Of a DNA stretch of 64,000 bases, positions 1-10,645 are shown in pieces. The first letter of the stretch is position 1; the number at the start of each line of letters is the position of its first letter. The notes beneath the pieces were generated by a model. The model had not been told where the DNA came from, ran no database searches, and saw only the letters and a list, made by a program, of their open reading frames with translations. The DNA is taken from NCBI GenBank assembly GCA_905221605.1, contig CAJNDS010000563.1, positions 49,088 to 113,087 of the forward strand, in the 5' to 3' direction. The position numbers and the translations under genes are program-made. The DNA is from Symbiodinium natans. Its lineage: Eukaryota > Sar > Dinophyceae > Suessiales > Symbiodiniaceae.

Positions 1-547
1 GGACGGCTGAGGGTTTCCATCTCACCCCCCGCTTCCCCCGCGTGGCACGTGAAAGACCTGTAGCCTGTGCGACGACGGTGCCGACACGCAAGATGTAAAC
101 CGATTTGATGACTCCAAGCAATGCTGTCTTTACCCCTACTGCGTGGGCATTTGCACAGCATGCATGCAGTGCCCAATAGCCCGCTATTACATGATCAATC
201 GAAGATGAAAGTGTGCATTGTCGGGGTGCTCCTCGCGTCTCAGCAGCCTTCTCCAGTACGAGCTGTTGGAGCATGCTACTGGTCGTGCTCGGCCATTCTC
301 GATTGCCGAGGCAAGCTCAGTCGTTCCTACACGCCGGCGCAGCTCGCTCGGGCCATGAATGGCCATGACGCAGATGGCAGTGCTCCTAAGATCCTCTACG
401 AAGCATCAAGCTGCCGGCAGCGAGAAAGTTCGAGCAAACTGGAATCCAGGTCCTGACTCAACACAAAACTACGATGGATGTCTGGGAACACCAGCAATCC
501 TCGTGATGGTGCCGCTCCTTGAAGACAACGTATGTCTGTAGAACCTG
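1..547. repeat. Direct duplication, copy 1
   Basis: Nearly identical to 862-1417. Small differences include an 11-bp insertion in copy 2 after 'ctactggtcgtg'. Short open frames in it look non-coding. Confidence 0.9.
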
Positions 548-861
548 ATCAAAGCTATTCGGGCCTTTATGACGATGACTAGTACCTAGGCCAGATCTCG
601 AGAGTGACTGCACTATAGAGTCGGAGTGGCCGCGCTCTCACGCAGGGATCTCCTGAAGACTCGCAACGTTGCAGGGGCGACTGGGGAAAACGGACAGCGC
701 GATCGTCCAGCAACGCAGAGTTCTGCCAGAACGTGGCAGCGGGGCAGGAAGGGCTGTTCGTCAAGGATCCCATATATCGAGGAATCATGGTCATGCTGGC
801 AAACTAAACTAATTAATCCTTGCTGCAAACTTGTAGCAGCAACTCTTGCAGCACTCTCGGT

Positions 862-1417
862 GGACGGCTGAGGGTTTCCATCTCACCCCCCGCTTCCCCC
901 GCGTGGCACGTGAAAGACCTGTAGCCTGTGCGACGACGGTGCCGACACGCAAGATGTAAACCGATTTGATGACTCCAAGCAATGCTGTCTTTACCCCTAC
1001 TGCGTGGGCATTTGCACAGCATGCATGCAGTGCCCAATAACCCGCTATGACATGATCAATCGAAGATGAAAGTGTGCATTGTCGGGGTGCTCCTCGCGGC
1101 TCAGCAGCCTTCTCCAGTACGAGCTGTTGGAGCATGCTACTGGTCGTGCCACGGTCGTGCTCGGCCATTCTCGATTGCCGAGGCAAGCTCAGTCGTTCCT
1201 ACACGCCGGTGCAGCTCGCTCGGGCCATGAATGGCCATGGCGCACATGGCAGTGCTCCTAAGATCCTCTACGAAGCATCAAGCTGCCGGCAGCGAGAAAG
1301 CTCGAGCAAACTGGAATCCAGGTCCTGATTCAACACAAAACTACGATGGATGTCTGGGAACACCAACCCTCGCGACGGTGCCTCTCCTTAACGACAACGT
1401 ATGTCTGTAGAGCCTGT
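862..1417. repeat. Direct duplication, copy 2
   Basis: Second copy of 1-547, separated by about 314 bp of unrelated sequence (548-861). Confidence 0.9.
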
Positions 1418-1608
1418 AAGCTGGCAGAGCTTTAGAATCCCAAAGTAACCCGTTTGGAGATGCTTCCTGGCAGAAAGCGGCCTGTTTGGGGTCTCAATGA
1501 CCCAGAAAGTTGGGAGCATCATGGATCTAGGCCATTTCTCATCCCTAGACTACTCTAATCCCTGTGACAGCCTAGGTCTCCTTTCTCAAAGTCGGTCTAA
1601 ACCTCTGA

Positions 1609-1746
1609 CCAGGATGGGCTGTCAGGCACTAGAATCCCCATAAGCAACCCTACAACGGGCCTTTTTTTAAGGGGTTATAGGGCAGAATAGCTATAATCCC
1701 CCATTAAAGGGCCTCTTTAAGGGGGAGGGTAGGAGAGCCCGTCCTG
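1609..1746. mobile_element. MITE-like element, CCAGGATGGGCT ends
   Basis: Starts CCAGGATGGGCT and ends AGCCCGTCCTGG. Related copies at 59190-59278, 55303-55402 and partial at 60946-61010. Confidence 0.65.
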
Positions 1747-1825
1747 GGAAGAGGACCGGGAGGGCGTGCGCTGCCTGCCCTGGCTCGCCAGGGCGGCCCA
1801 AGCTCCGCCCGTCGTGGATCGCGCC

Positions 1826-1893
1826 AGGGTTTAGGGTTTAGGGTTTAGGGTTTAGGGTTTAGGGTTTAGGGTTTAGGGTTTAGGGTTTAGGGT
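1826..1893 (+). repeat. TTTAGGG tract
   Basis: About nine perfect units. Confidence 0.97.
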
Positions 1894-1949
1894 CCGACAC
1901 ACACCCGGAAACTCTGGAAACCTAAAACCCGAAAACCCCGAACCCTAAA

Positions 1950-4900
1950 TGCCCATCTTGTCAAACCTCCGCGACATGCAAGACAAGAGGTGGGTGACCC
2001 AGAGAGGAACAAGCAGATCGGTCGCAAGAGCCGCGCAGTGAGACATGCCCTCTGTCATGGGCTGCGGACGTGTTACAAGCCAGAAGTACTGCCACACGGC
2101 CAGTTTTGCAGAGAGTTCCTTGAATGACGCGCTGCAGTGATGTTGAGTCTCCTGATGTTCATGTGACGAGCTTGACCCCGTGAGGGAACTCAAGACAAAC
2201 TGCTGCGTTGTTGGGCAAGGGTTGACCCTGTCTCAGCTTGTACTCATGCGAAGGCTGCTAAGTCAAGTCATGGCTGGACATGCCTCAGTCCTGCGTCAAG
2301 ACAGATTGGAAGCCCTGTTGAAGTCGACTGGTGCTGCGCTTCCGAACATTAAGCTGTGGCGCGCCCTCGCCCTGGCTCCACTAGAAGCATGCTCCAGATG
2401 TTCAGCAATATCATCTGTTGAGGATTCAAGGATTCGGGGGGGAGGGGGGGGGAGGGGGGGTTATAGCACGCAGGGGTCAGGTCGATGTTGGGAATTGCCC
2501 TTAAGCTGGCCATTTGGCTCTCTTCCGCCGCGCAGGCTTCTAAGCCCTACAAGCACTATGTCATCAGGGCGTGCCTACTGATCCACGTCACTCCTTAGCC
2601 TGCGAGAACCGATCATCAGGCTTGGATGAGCTGTGGCCAAAACCCTTTGAACTTGTTATGTGTTGATGAAAGTTTCTCTCGCGAGCTCTCGCACGGCCTT
2701 TACAGGCCTCTTCGCCAGCTGGCGTGCAACTTTTGCACAGGGGTTGCAGAGATGCGGACTACCGCGGAAAGGTTCCAGCCCTGCAGCGAACTATCGCGCG
2801 CTCTCGCGACCAAAGCTCTCTTGCAAAAGCTATCCTCGTGCGCTCGCGCACCCCGGATCGCGCAGCTGATGCGGCCCAATCATACATTAACCCCTTATCT
2901 GACTCCTTTCATGGCTTATCCAGCTGCTCAGATGGTTTCCGGGCTACTTTGAGGCTCGGATTCTGTGAGCCAGTCGTAACCTCCAGACATCTGGAGCTTG
3001 AATCCAGCCCGCCCCGATGGCTCAAAGTAACCTTCTCACGGATGCCCTCTTCCTCAGCTACGTTGCAGCGGCCTGTTTCCGCCTTTTGTGAACACTGCAA
3101 GCGTCGTGTATCGACACCCACAGGCGTGCCTGCCGTGATGTGTGCTGACGCTGACCATGTCACCACAACACACATGTCGAAAGTCCGTACAAGCTGCCAG
3201 TGAGTTTGATGTTTGGGACAGATAGTGGGCGGCATACGCTAGGACCTTCCATGACGCCTGCTGGATCGACGTCCTATCTTCCAAACCGCCTATTGCTCAC
3301 AGAAACTTTCCTGTTGACACAACCAGCTCTCGCACCAGCCGCGAGTGTTGAAGCACTTCTCGGCCTTGGCCATGCCATGTCAAAAGGCATTGTGAGAAGA
3401 TGCGCCTGTCTTCCCAAGCTTCTCATGGCCATCGAGCTAGTGCAGGAGCGACCAGCAGCCAAGATTTTATGTCTTGAGTGCGATGGGCGCCTTAAGCTGG
3501 CGCACAGACCAGCTTCCTCGAAGCTATGGCCATATTGACCGGACGGTCGAAGTGGGGTGACGGGTGAAAGCTGTGGGGACTCGGGTTATAGGGATCTACA
3601 TACCAGACAGCAAGTTGAGCGTTTAGGGCCTATAGGGTTTTTTGGGTTTAGGGTGCTTCTGGCACATGTTCGACACTGCGGAGAACGGGGTTGGAAAGCA
3701 CTGGCGCGCTTTGGCATTGCAATGTGAAGCTGAAAACACGCCCCCAGCATCGCAGAAGAAGCGCTTACAGTAATGCGGCACCAAGTCGTTTCCTCACAAG
3801 GCCTGTTTGCGCACAACCCTCATGGTTCTGGAGGAGCACGACCTACCAAGAAAGCCCTTGTCGAGTGTAGCCGAGCAACAGAATGCAACACGACTCCTGC
3901 TGACACAGGGATGGATACCGAGGACATCAGGGGACGAGCACTCAAAACCTGGTGCCGGGCTGAAGAGAGGAAGGGCCTTCGGTTCGAGTGGCGAGACCTT
4001 ACCCGTCTAAGCGAGCATGAGCTCCCGGAAAAGAGCCGGCCATACGGAATTCCCACGTCAGCTCTGCTTCACACGAGCTACACCCTACACCCTAAATCCC
4101 CGGAAGAGCTGCTGGCAGGGAAACACGTGTGAAAGAAAGCGTTTGACCGTTGTGCGCAGGTCTGGCCGGTCCTGCTAACCTCAGGCTGCAGTGGCAGGCG
4201 GCAAAGCTACTGGTGGCTCTGGTAGTCTTCTTCAGCCCGCTGTGTTGGTTCTATCCGGATGCTACAGGATGTCTGCCGCTACGTCGAAACATGTCCACCA
4301 AGGTGTCACAGCTTTCTTCGAAGCCTCCGGCCCCTGAAAGGACGCCCGACCCCACCTGGATGTAAGGAAGCTTTGCACCACTCCCAGTGCAAAGCTGTAG
4401 AGCATCAGGTTCAGGGGCTCCTGGAATAAGCAGCGAGGATGAACGCATGAGGCGCGAACTCAGGTTTTTTGCACCACATCGCAAGCAGGATGTTGTGTTC
4501 ATGATCAACGAAATTGTGTTGGATGCAGTCCTACATCACAGTTTCGGTTGTTAACTGGTTCAAGCTCAAAGTTGACTTAAAGCTTTCTTACTACTTGCTT
4601 ATGAACACCCCAAAGAAAAGAGAATCATCTCTACATTACCCTTGTAAGGAAGAACATGTTTTGTTCTTTGGGGGGTTCTTTTCAGCAAATAGTAGTTTCC
4701 GGGAGCTTCTTCAGCTTCCTGAGTTCGTTGGGTCGCCCGCTGAAGGTCTTTTTGCAGGAGAACTTGGTTTGGCAGGGCAGCAATCTCACACTCGTTGCTC
4801 AGTCTTTGGGGGGCAACATGTTCATACCTATTACGCCAGCGTAGGCCCCAAACAGCGAGAGACACATGGGGACACGACCGGCACGTCAAGCTCTCCAGAC

Positions 4901-4980
4901 TCGGGGAACACGGTGAACATGCAGCTTCAACGTTCGAGACGTCTCAGCCAGCCCTTTCTCACCAGAGCTCCGGTTGTCCT
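1950..4980. other. Unassigned region
   Basis: Moderately GC-rich with short overlapping open frames on both strands (e.g. 2180-2581, 2724-3203 and 3773-4132, all +). None has a recognisable domain and I do not call a gene. Some may be micro-exons of an unrecognised gene. Confidence 0.4.
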
Positions 4981-4984
4981 CCAA

Positions 4985-5420
4985 AAGCTTTAGGCGAGCC
5001 CCGACGTCCAAAAGCGACGACAGCTTCGCATTCCGCGAATCCAGACGTCCAAAAGCGACCACAATTACGAGCACCGAGGGTGGCGATGTCGATGCGCGCG
5101 GCGCCTAGAGTGCGATTTCGGGATTGCCCAAAAGCGACGACGACTTCGCACTTGCCGAACGCAGATGGACGTTCAAAAGCGACGTGGCGAACCCAGACAT
5201 CCAAAAACGATGGCGGCTACGACGATGGCGATGTGGGTTCGCACGGCGCCGAGGCGGGAGCACGATTTCCAATATCGCGAATTGCGAATCCCCTTGGTTG
5301 GCCACAGGCAGCGAACCCAACGTCCCAAAATGGCAGGAATCCACTCCCGGTGCCATGTCTCCAGGGCGCGGGGGCGATTCAAGCCTCAAAAAAGTGCACG
5401 GGACCTTAGGCGGAGAGCAC
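4985..5420. repeat. Degenerate repeat of GACGTCCAAAAGCGACGAC
   Basis: At least seven diverged units around CCAAAAGCGACGA and TTCGCA, GC-rich. Several frames stay open on both strands, typical of repeat composition rather than a gene. Confidence 0.65.
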
Positions 5421-5840
5421 GATTTCCACCGACAACACAAAATGCGCACGGGGCCTAACCACCTATAGGCGAGAGCGCGACTCACACCACGCACGAAGCC
5501 AAAAGCATGTGGTTTGCAATGTTTCAAGGCCCCAAGAAATCCGCACGGGCACCCGCGCTGTGGGAAAAGGCACGATGTTCGTCCAAAATGCGACCGCCGC
5601 TCGAGGAATGACGTCCGCGAGTCGGGCGCGTTGCGGGCGTGCCCCCCCGCGCACTTATCAATCTAACACGCTTTGAAACCCTGAACGGAGGAAACCCCCC
5701 AGTGTTGGCACACTGCTTGGGGGAAAAATGAAACCTCCAAGTACGGGCAGAGGCCTTAAGGGAAGAGGTGCCATCGGAGGCTGCCTGGAACTTGTCATCC
5801 TCGTCGTCACCAAATTTCACCCACATTGCCTTCGAGTGTC

Positions 5841-5966
5841 GGTTTAGGGTTTAGGGTTTAGGTTTAGGGTTTAGGGTTTAGGGTTTAGGGTTTAGGGTTT
5901 AGGGTTTAGGGTTTAGGGTTTAGGGTTTAGGGTTTAGGGTTTAGGGTTTAGGGTTTAGGGTTTAGG
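5841..5966 (+). repeat. TTTAGGG tract
   Basis: About 18 units. Opposite-orientation tract at 6181-6315. Confidence 0.97.
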
Positions 5967-6180
5967 TGCACTCCTCACTCTTCACCTCAAAGACCCTTTC
6001 CTAGGCCCTAGGCTCGTAGCACGCAATCCCAAGCAAAAGTTCCCAAACCCTTCGAAGCCCCCAACAAACCCTCTTTCCACCCGGTGAAGCGCAAAGGAGA
6101 GCCCCAAGTTAGCACTTAAAGGACCTCCCTGCAAGCGCCAACTGCTGAGCTCCCCAGTTTCGATGACAGCACCATCTGAG

Positions 6181-6315
6181 TCCTAAACCCTAAACCCCAA
6201 ACCCTAAACCCTAACCCCCCAAAACCCTAAATACCCTAAACCCCAAACCCCAAACCCCAAACCCTAAACCCTAAACCCTGAACCCTAAACCCTAAACCCT
6301 AAACCCTAAACCCCT
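6181..6315 (-). repeat. CCCTAAA tract
   Basis: Imperfect units including CCCCAAA; followed by a TTTAGGG tract at 6429-6525. Confidence 0.95.
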
Positions 6316-7002
6316 ACAACCGTTGCGGTAAGGCCATCAAGATGAGGCTGGGGCCTTCTGGCTGGGTCATCGACAGGTTCCCGGGCAGTCTATTCCTTTC
6401 CTTGCACCTCCCCCGCTTTAGAGATTAAGGGGTTTAGGGTTTAGGGTTTTAGGGTTTTAGGGTTTAGGGTTTAGGGTTTTAGGGTTTTAGGGCTTAGGGT
6501 TTAGCGTTTAAGGGGTCTAGGGTGTAGGCTGTCTTCGTATGATTGTCTGATCATGAACCGATCACTGTGCTACTGCTTGGCTACTGTGGGAGGTTTCTAC
6601 AGCGCTGCACCTGGTTGAGGTTCATTCTAGGGGTGAAGACTGTGTTGGAACAGTACTCCTAAGTAAGATCCTCTGAAAAGCCCAGCCCGGGCAGAAGGCT
6701 ATCCCGAGGAACGATACATTTGGTGTAGGTGAGTTTTGCTATTTTGAAAAGAATCTGCGTGGACATATTTGTCGCAATCAAAAGCCTCTTGTAGGGGTCG
6801 TAGTCTGAGGTGGCCTACAAAAGAAGCCCTTGTCTGAAGCTTCCTGAGCCAAAGCCCGAGACAGGGCGGCTTGAAAGGGCAGTTTCGATGGTCTGTGGGG
6901 GCTAAGGGCTTGACCTTCAAACTTGAGCAACGACGTTTCCACACTAGCGCCTTCAGTGTGCGCAGCTCTGGAGACGACGACGACGACCACGACCACGACG
7001 AC

Positions 7003-7279
7003 CACTGCAATCAACTTCAAGTGTAAACCCTAAACCATCCAAACCCTATACCCTGTAACCAAGAAGCAGCCACAACCCAACCCACCCTGCCCAGCCAAAG
7101 CGCGATGTCGCGTTTTTTTTTAAGCACGTGTCGCGCCGCTGCAGGGCTCCATCGTTCTCCGCAGGCGCATTTCCTCCAGTGCGAAGGGGCTTGTTGCATC
7201 CGACTTAAGAAGCCCCCAAATCGACTTCTGCTGTAGGTGACCTAAGAACCCTATGAGGGGCTTTACACTGAGAGCTTAA
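7003..7279. repeat. Segmental duplicate A
   Basis: Shares ACCCTGCCCAGCCAAAGCG, TGCAGGG, CGCAGGCGCAT and GGGGCTTTACACT with 15165-15446, same orientation. Confidence 0.85.
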
Positions 7280-7371
7280 CACCAGGTGGGTTTTGGGGCT
7301 CTTCAGGCATACTTACGCGGACCTATGTATTGTACCCGGGCTCTAGCAAAAAGAACTATTGATTTACTTAA

Positions 7372-7466
7372 CAAGGGTTCCCTGTTTGGGTTGGTTACTT
7401 GATAAGTGAACCTCGAACCAACAAAAAGTGAAAAGGGTACCGCTGGGCTACCAAGATGAAGACTCT
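7372..7466. repeat. Dispersed repeat with GGGTACCRCTGG
   Basis: TTTGGGTTGGTTACTT ... AAAGGGTACCGCTGG. Further copies at 48826-48915 and a diverged one near 49200-49305. Confidence 0.7.
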
Positions 7467-7740
7467 TCTTAGGGTAGTTACATGGTCCCTTAGAATGGGC
7501 CCTTGAAAGGGGATCCCATATATATGTATATATATATATATATATCCCTTATATACCCTATGCAACCCAAGGGCCCAGACATCAGAACCCTTTAAAGGAG
7601 GGGGCCACATTATGCGCCCGTGAGTCCCAATCCCTAAACCCTGAGCCCGAAACCCTTAGAAGTCAGAAGTATAGGAGCCATATCCCTGCACGAAATCCAA
7701 GTTGAAACCAGCTTTGGCTTGGTGACCTCTAGCATGAGAA

Positions 7741-7742
7741 CC

Positions 7743-7773
<31 letters not shown>

Positions 7774-7800
7774 AAAAAAAAAAAAAAAAACAAAAAAAAA
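7741..7800. repeat. Poly-C followed by poly-A
   Basis: C run of about 23 then A run with one C. A similar block is at 46938-46986. Confidence 0.9.
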
Positions 7801-7978
7801 CACAAAACTGAACTTCACATGGGGTTGAGGGTTTAGGGTTTCGGGCTATGAGGGAGCATTCTAAACCCCGCACAACAAGGAGGCTCAGGGTTCTTCCGGA
7901 ACGGGGTGTCGTTCGCGGTCTTGGCGCAAAAAACTTTTCTGAACGCGCATCGAACTCGGAAAGAGGGCCAGGCATCAA

Positions 7979-8075
7979 GTAGGGGCCCCTTACTGTACTA
8001 ACTTTTCGCTAAGGGCATTCTTACCTAAGGCCCCTTAGAACCCTATTTATGACCACGGGGGGCCCCTCCATGTAG
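7979..8075. mobile_element. MITE-like element, GTAGGGGCCCC ends
   Basis: GTAGGGGCCCC ... GGGGCCCCTCCATGTAG inverted ends with TACTAACTTT inside. Same family at 31705-31823, 55699-55830 and 59941-60061. Confidence 0.7.
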
Positions 8076-8380
8076 AGCCACCAGGCAATGCCTCTCCGCA
8101 TTCTCCGATCTTTGCCCTCCGATGCCTCATTCCTGCCGACGATCCGGACGTCTTCCCAGGAAGCATCGGATTTGGGCATAGGCAGCAGTGATGGTAAGGT
8201 AGGTGCAGAACACCTGCCAGCCAACCCTGCTGCACCACCCTGTCCAACGCTCTTGGGCCCGCTGCCCCCGGTCAAAGAAAGCAAAGGCAACCAACTCCTT
8301 GAGGAGGACCACCAAGCTACTTGCGCTGAGGCCCATCTTCCAAGACAGGCGCCTTTTATTGGCCAGCTCTACTTCCTGCG

Positions 8381-8908
8381 TCAACCTTGGTCGCCCAGTA
8401 ACCACTTCCGGCAGTCTGTGACGACCAGGAGCGTCCGGTCAAGCGCGGGAAGCCCAAAAAAGAACTGAAACATCCGCAGAACTTCAAGAAAGCTCCGCGC
8501 CAGGTCCCTGTGCGAAGCGATGAGCAGAAAAAGGTCCACACCACCCGAGGCCACTTCCTTGAGACCGCCCAACATCCCACGAGACAAGCCCGGGGTGTCA
8601 ACGATGCGCAGCTCGTATCCGAAGCCACTGCTTCCTTCATCGGTCCAGGATTCGCACGCGGTCGTCACAGCAGTGAGGCCGTCTGCAGCTCGGAATGGAC
8701 CTGCATCATGAGGCTTCCCTGCCAGCAGATTTCCCGTGGCACTCTTCCCAACACCCTCGGCGCCCGTCAGCACGACGACGCGCTGGAGCTCATGGCCGTT
8801 GAGAGTCATCCGTCCTGATCCTAGCTTGCTCATGTGTCTGGTTACGGTTCTTTTTCTTCCATGGCTGCTGGTGCCTACCGACATCTTTGAGGGTCCTGAA
8901 AGCCACAC
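8381..8908 (-). CDS. AIG1/GIMAP-like GTPase domain, C-terminus unclear
   Basis: 175 codons; a better start is the internal ATG at residue 9 (MSVGTSSHG). P-loop GAEGVGKS (49-56) followed by ATGNLLAG is the AIG1/IAN signature, and DTPGL (104-108) is G3. DLFLLIASHRDLARSFLEVLRMF and LLVVTDC fit the following helix and strand. The frame stops after LLGDQG, short of a full AIG1 domain. The downstream 8127-8380 block stays GC-rich and has another open frame (RRLSWKMGLSASSLVVLLKE), suggesting an intron or frameshift. Same strand as the 10.6-13.4 kb GTPase gene. Confidence 0.7.
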   Translation of the reverse strand: MWLSGPSKMSVGTSSHGRKRTVTRHMSKLGSGRMTLNGHELQRVVVLTGAEGVGKSATGNLLAGKPHDAGPFRAADGLTAVTTACESWTDEGSSGFGYELRIVDTPGLSRGMLGGLKEVASGGVDLFLLIASHRDLARSFLEVLRMFQFFFGLPALDRTLLVVTDCRKWLLGDQG

Positions 8909-10645
8909 CCCGAGCCTCGAGCAACAAAATCTACCTACAAGTTCTGTGAAGAGCTGTTGAAGCCCACGCTAGAATCTAGAAACGCCCAACGACTTTCGTG
9001 GAACCTGCCCCGTTTCGACGCATTTGGATTGATATTACTGCTGCGGTGATTTACGGCCCCTTTCGGGCCTGTGGGCTCGCGGGCTCTACGGGCCCTTATA
9101 CGGTCCTCTACGGGCCTGCGGCCCTGAAGGCCCCGTTAAGGACCTTGGCCCCTGCTCTGCTTCTGGTTTGTTGTGAAGTCTTTTGTCTTGTCAAGCCCCT
9201 CATAGATTTCTCAAGTAGCCCCCCTAAACCCTAAACCCTTCAGGTTTAGGGTTCTAAAGGGTTTAGGGTTTAGGGTTGACAAGGTTCAGGGTTTAGGGCT
9301 CTTCAAGTACTAGTACGGGGTGTCGTTCACAATCGGAGTCTGGGGAGGGCACTTTCAGGGCGGCTGAAGCAAGTCTGCTTAGGGTTTAGGGTTTATAGGG
9401 CTTATGGATTACCTGCGTCAACAGCTTAGGTTGTGGGGAGCCAATTGCAAGTGGCCTTGAGTCCTCAAGCAGGAAACGTCGGCTGTCAAAGGATGGATCA
9501 CAAAACTCCAGCACGAGCGTACAGGCAGAAGGCAAGATGTTCGCATACCAAACTGAGCTCCATGCAGTGGGCCCACTGATTTGCTGCAAGCGCTCATCTT
9601 GGCCATCCCAACACTGCCCCTCGGACCCCTTCACTTTCTGCAGATTGCAGGCGGGACACTTCAAGCACCTCAGCCACTGCCGGTAGCCGCGACCTTCGAG
9701 CTTGATAGCGCAAGGGGAGGACACGGCCAGGAAGGCTTGGGGGTCCTTTGGCTCGTGGGGAGGTTTGGGGCAACATGTGCGTAACTAAGATCCTTAGTTG
9801 TCCAGTACCTAGGGGTTTTAAAGGTTAACCTTTGGGATTATAAGGGGAATGCATTAACCCAAAAAGGTTAAAGGTTACCTACTCTACTACTAAGGATCCG
9901 TGCACCGAACCCTGAGCCTTACCAGGCCTACCAGAAAGCTTGACAGCTTCCGGGTCGGGTCAAGCGCTCCAGTCTTCGGCCCTGATCAAGCTCTGCACCC
10001 ACCACGGAAGAACCGAAAGCACCAACAACATTCCTTCAAAACAGTTGAAACCAAGTTTGGGGAAGTTCTTCCACATTGAAAGGGGTGGCGAGAGTCTGGA
10101 TTTTCTGAACTCACGTTTCCTTGCCATGGGCCCGGCCGGCGCCCCCAAAATGTTGAACCTGCGCGGCATGAAGGGTGACTGCGGCACTCACCGACATGCA
10201 CACAAAACGGGCGAGGCAAGACTGCTGTTTTGTTTTGCCTTCGCAGGCCACGCCAACATCGGCCGTCTTTTGGGAAATTGAGCTCCATGATCGCTGCATA
10301 TTCTGTATATCAAATGGTATGTGAGCACGAGACAACCCCTGGTAGATAAAAACGTTGTCATGTTGTCATTTCTGCAGCGTGCCGGAACGTGCTGGCAACA
10401 TAATGCCTGAATTTTCTGCCAGCTTCTGTGGCCACATCTTTGCCCATCAAACTAAATCGTAAGGGCGTCTCTGCTGCTAGCTCCACATTTCATATTTGAG
10501 CTCAGCTCTTGCACAGTTCTGCGGCAACATGAAGATGCTACCGACAGACAGTATGGAGACGAAAGGGCCAATCGTACTACAACTGCGCCCATCAAGCTCT
10601 CTTGTGAAGCCGAGCGAACATTGCCTGCCATACTTTCGCTAACTA
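8909..10645. other. Spacer between the two GTPase genes
   Basis: Contains a CTTAG-ended element (9793-9894) and short telomere-like runs at 9220-9300 and 9378-9395. Short open frames at 9386-9784 and 9940-10288 have no recognisable product. Confidence 0.5.
9793..9894 (+). mobile_element. Copy of the CTTAG-ended element
   Basis: 102 bp, same CTTAGTTGT...CTACTAAG ends and internal GGTTAACCTTTGGGATTA, flanked by a perfect 4-bp GATC duplication. Confidence 0.85.

Larger units (their letters stand above)
5421..7002. other. Spacer with telomere-like tracts
   Basis: Apart from the three tracts at 5841-6525 I see no supportable gene. 6960-7010 is a GACGAC/CACGAC run. Confidence 0.5.

Noticed and set aside
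4795-5527. 204- and 140-codon frames on opposite strands
   Set aside because: Stem from a degenerate repeat; no domain, and several frames are open at once.
5841-6525. True chromosome end or telomere fusion
   Set aside because: Tracts are short, in both orientations and occur throughout the window, including inside introns; interstitial repeats fit better.
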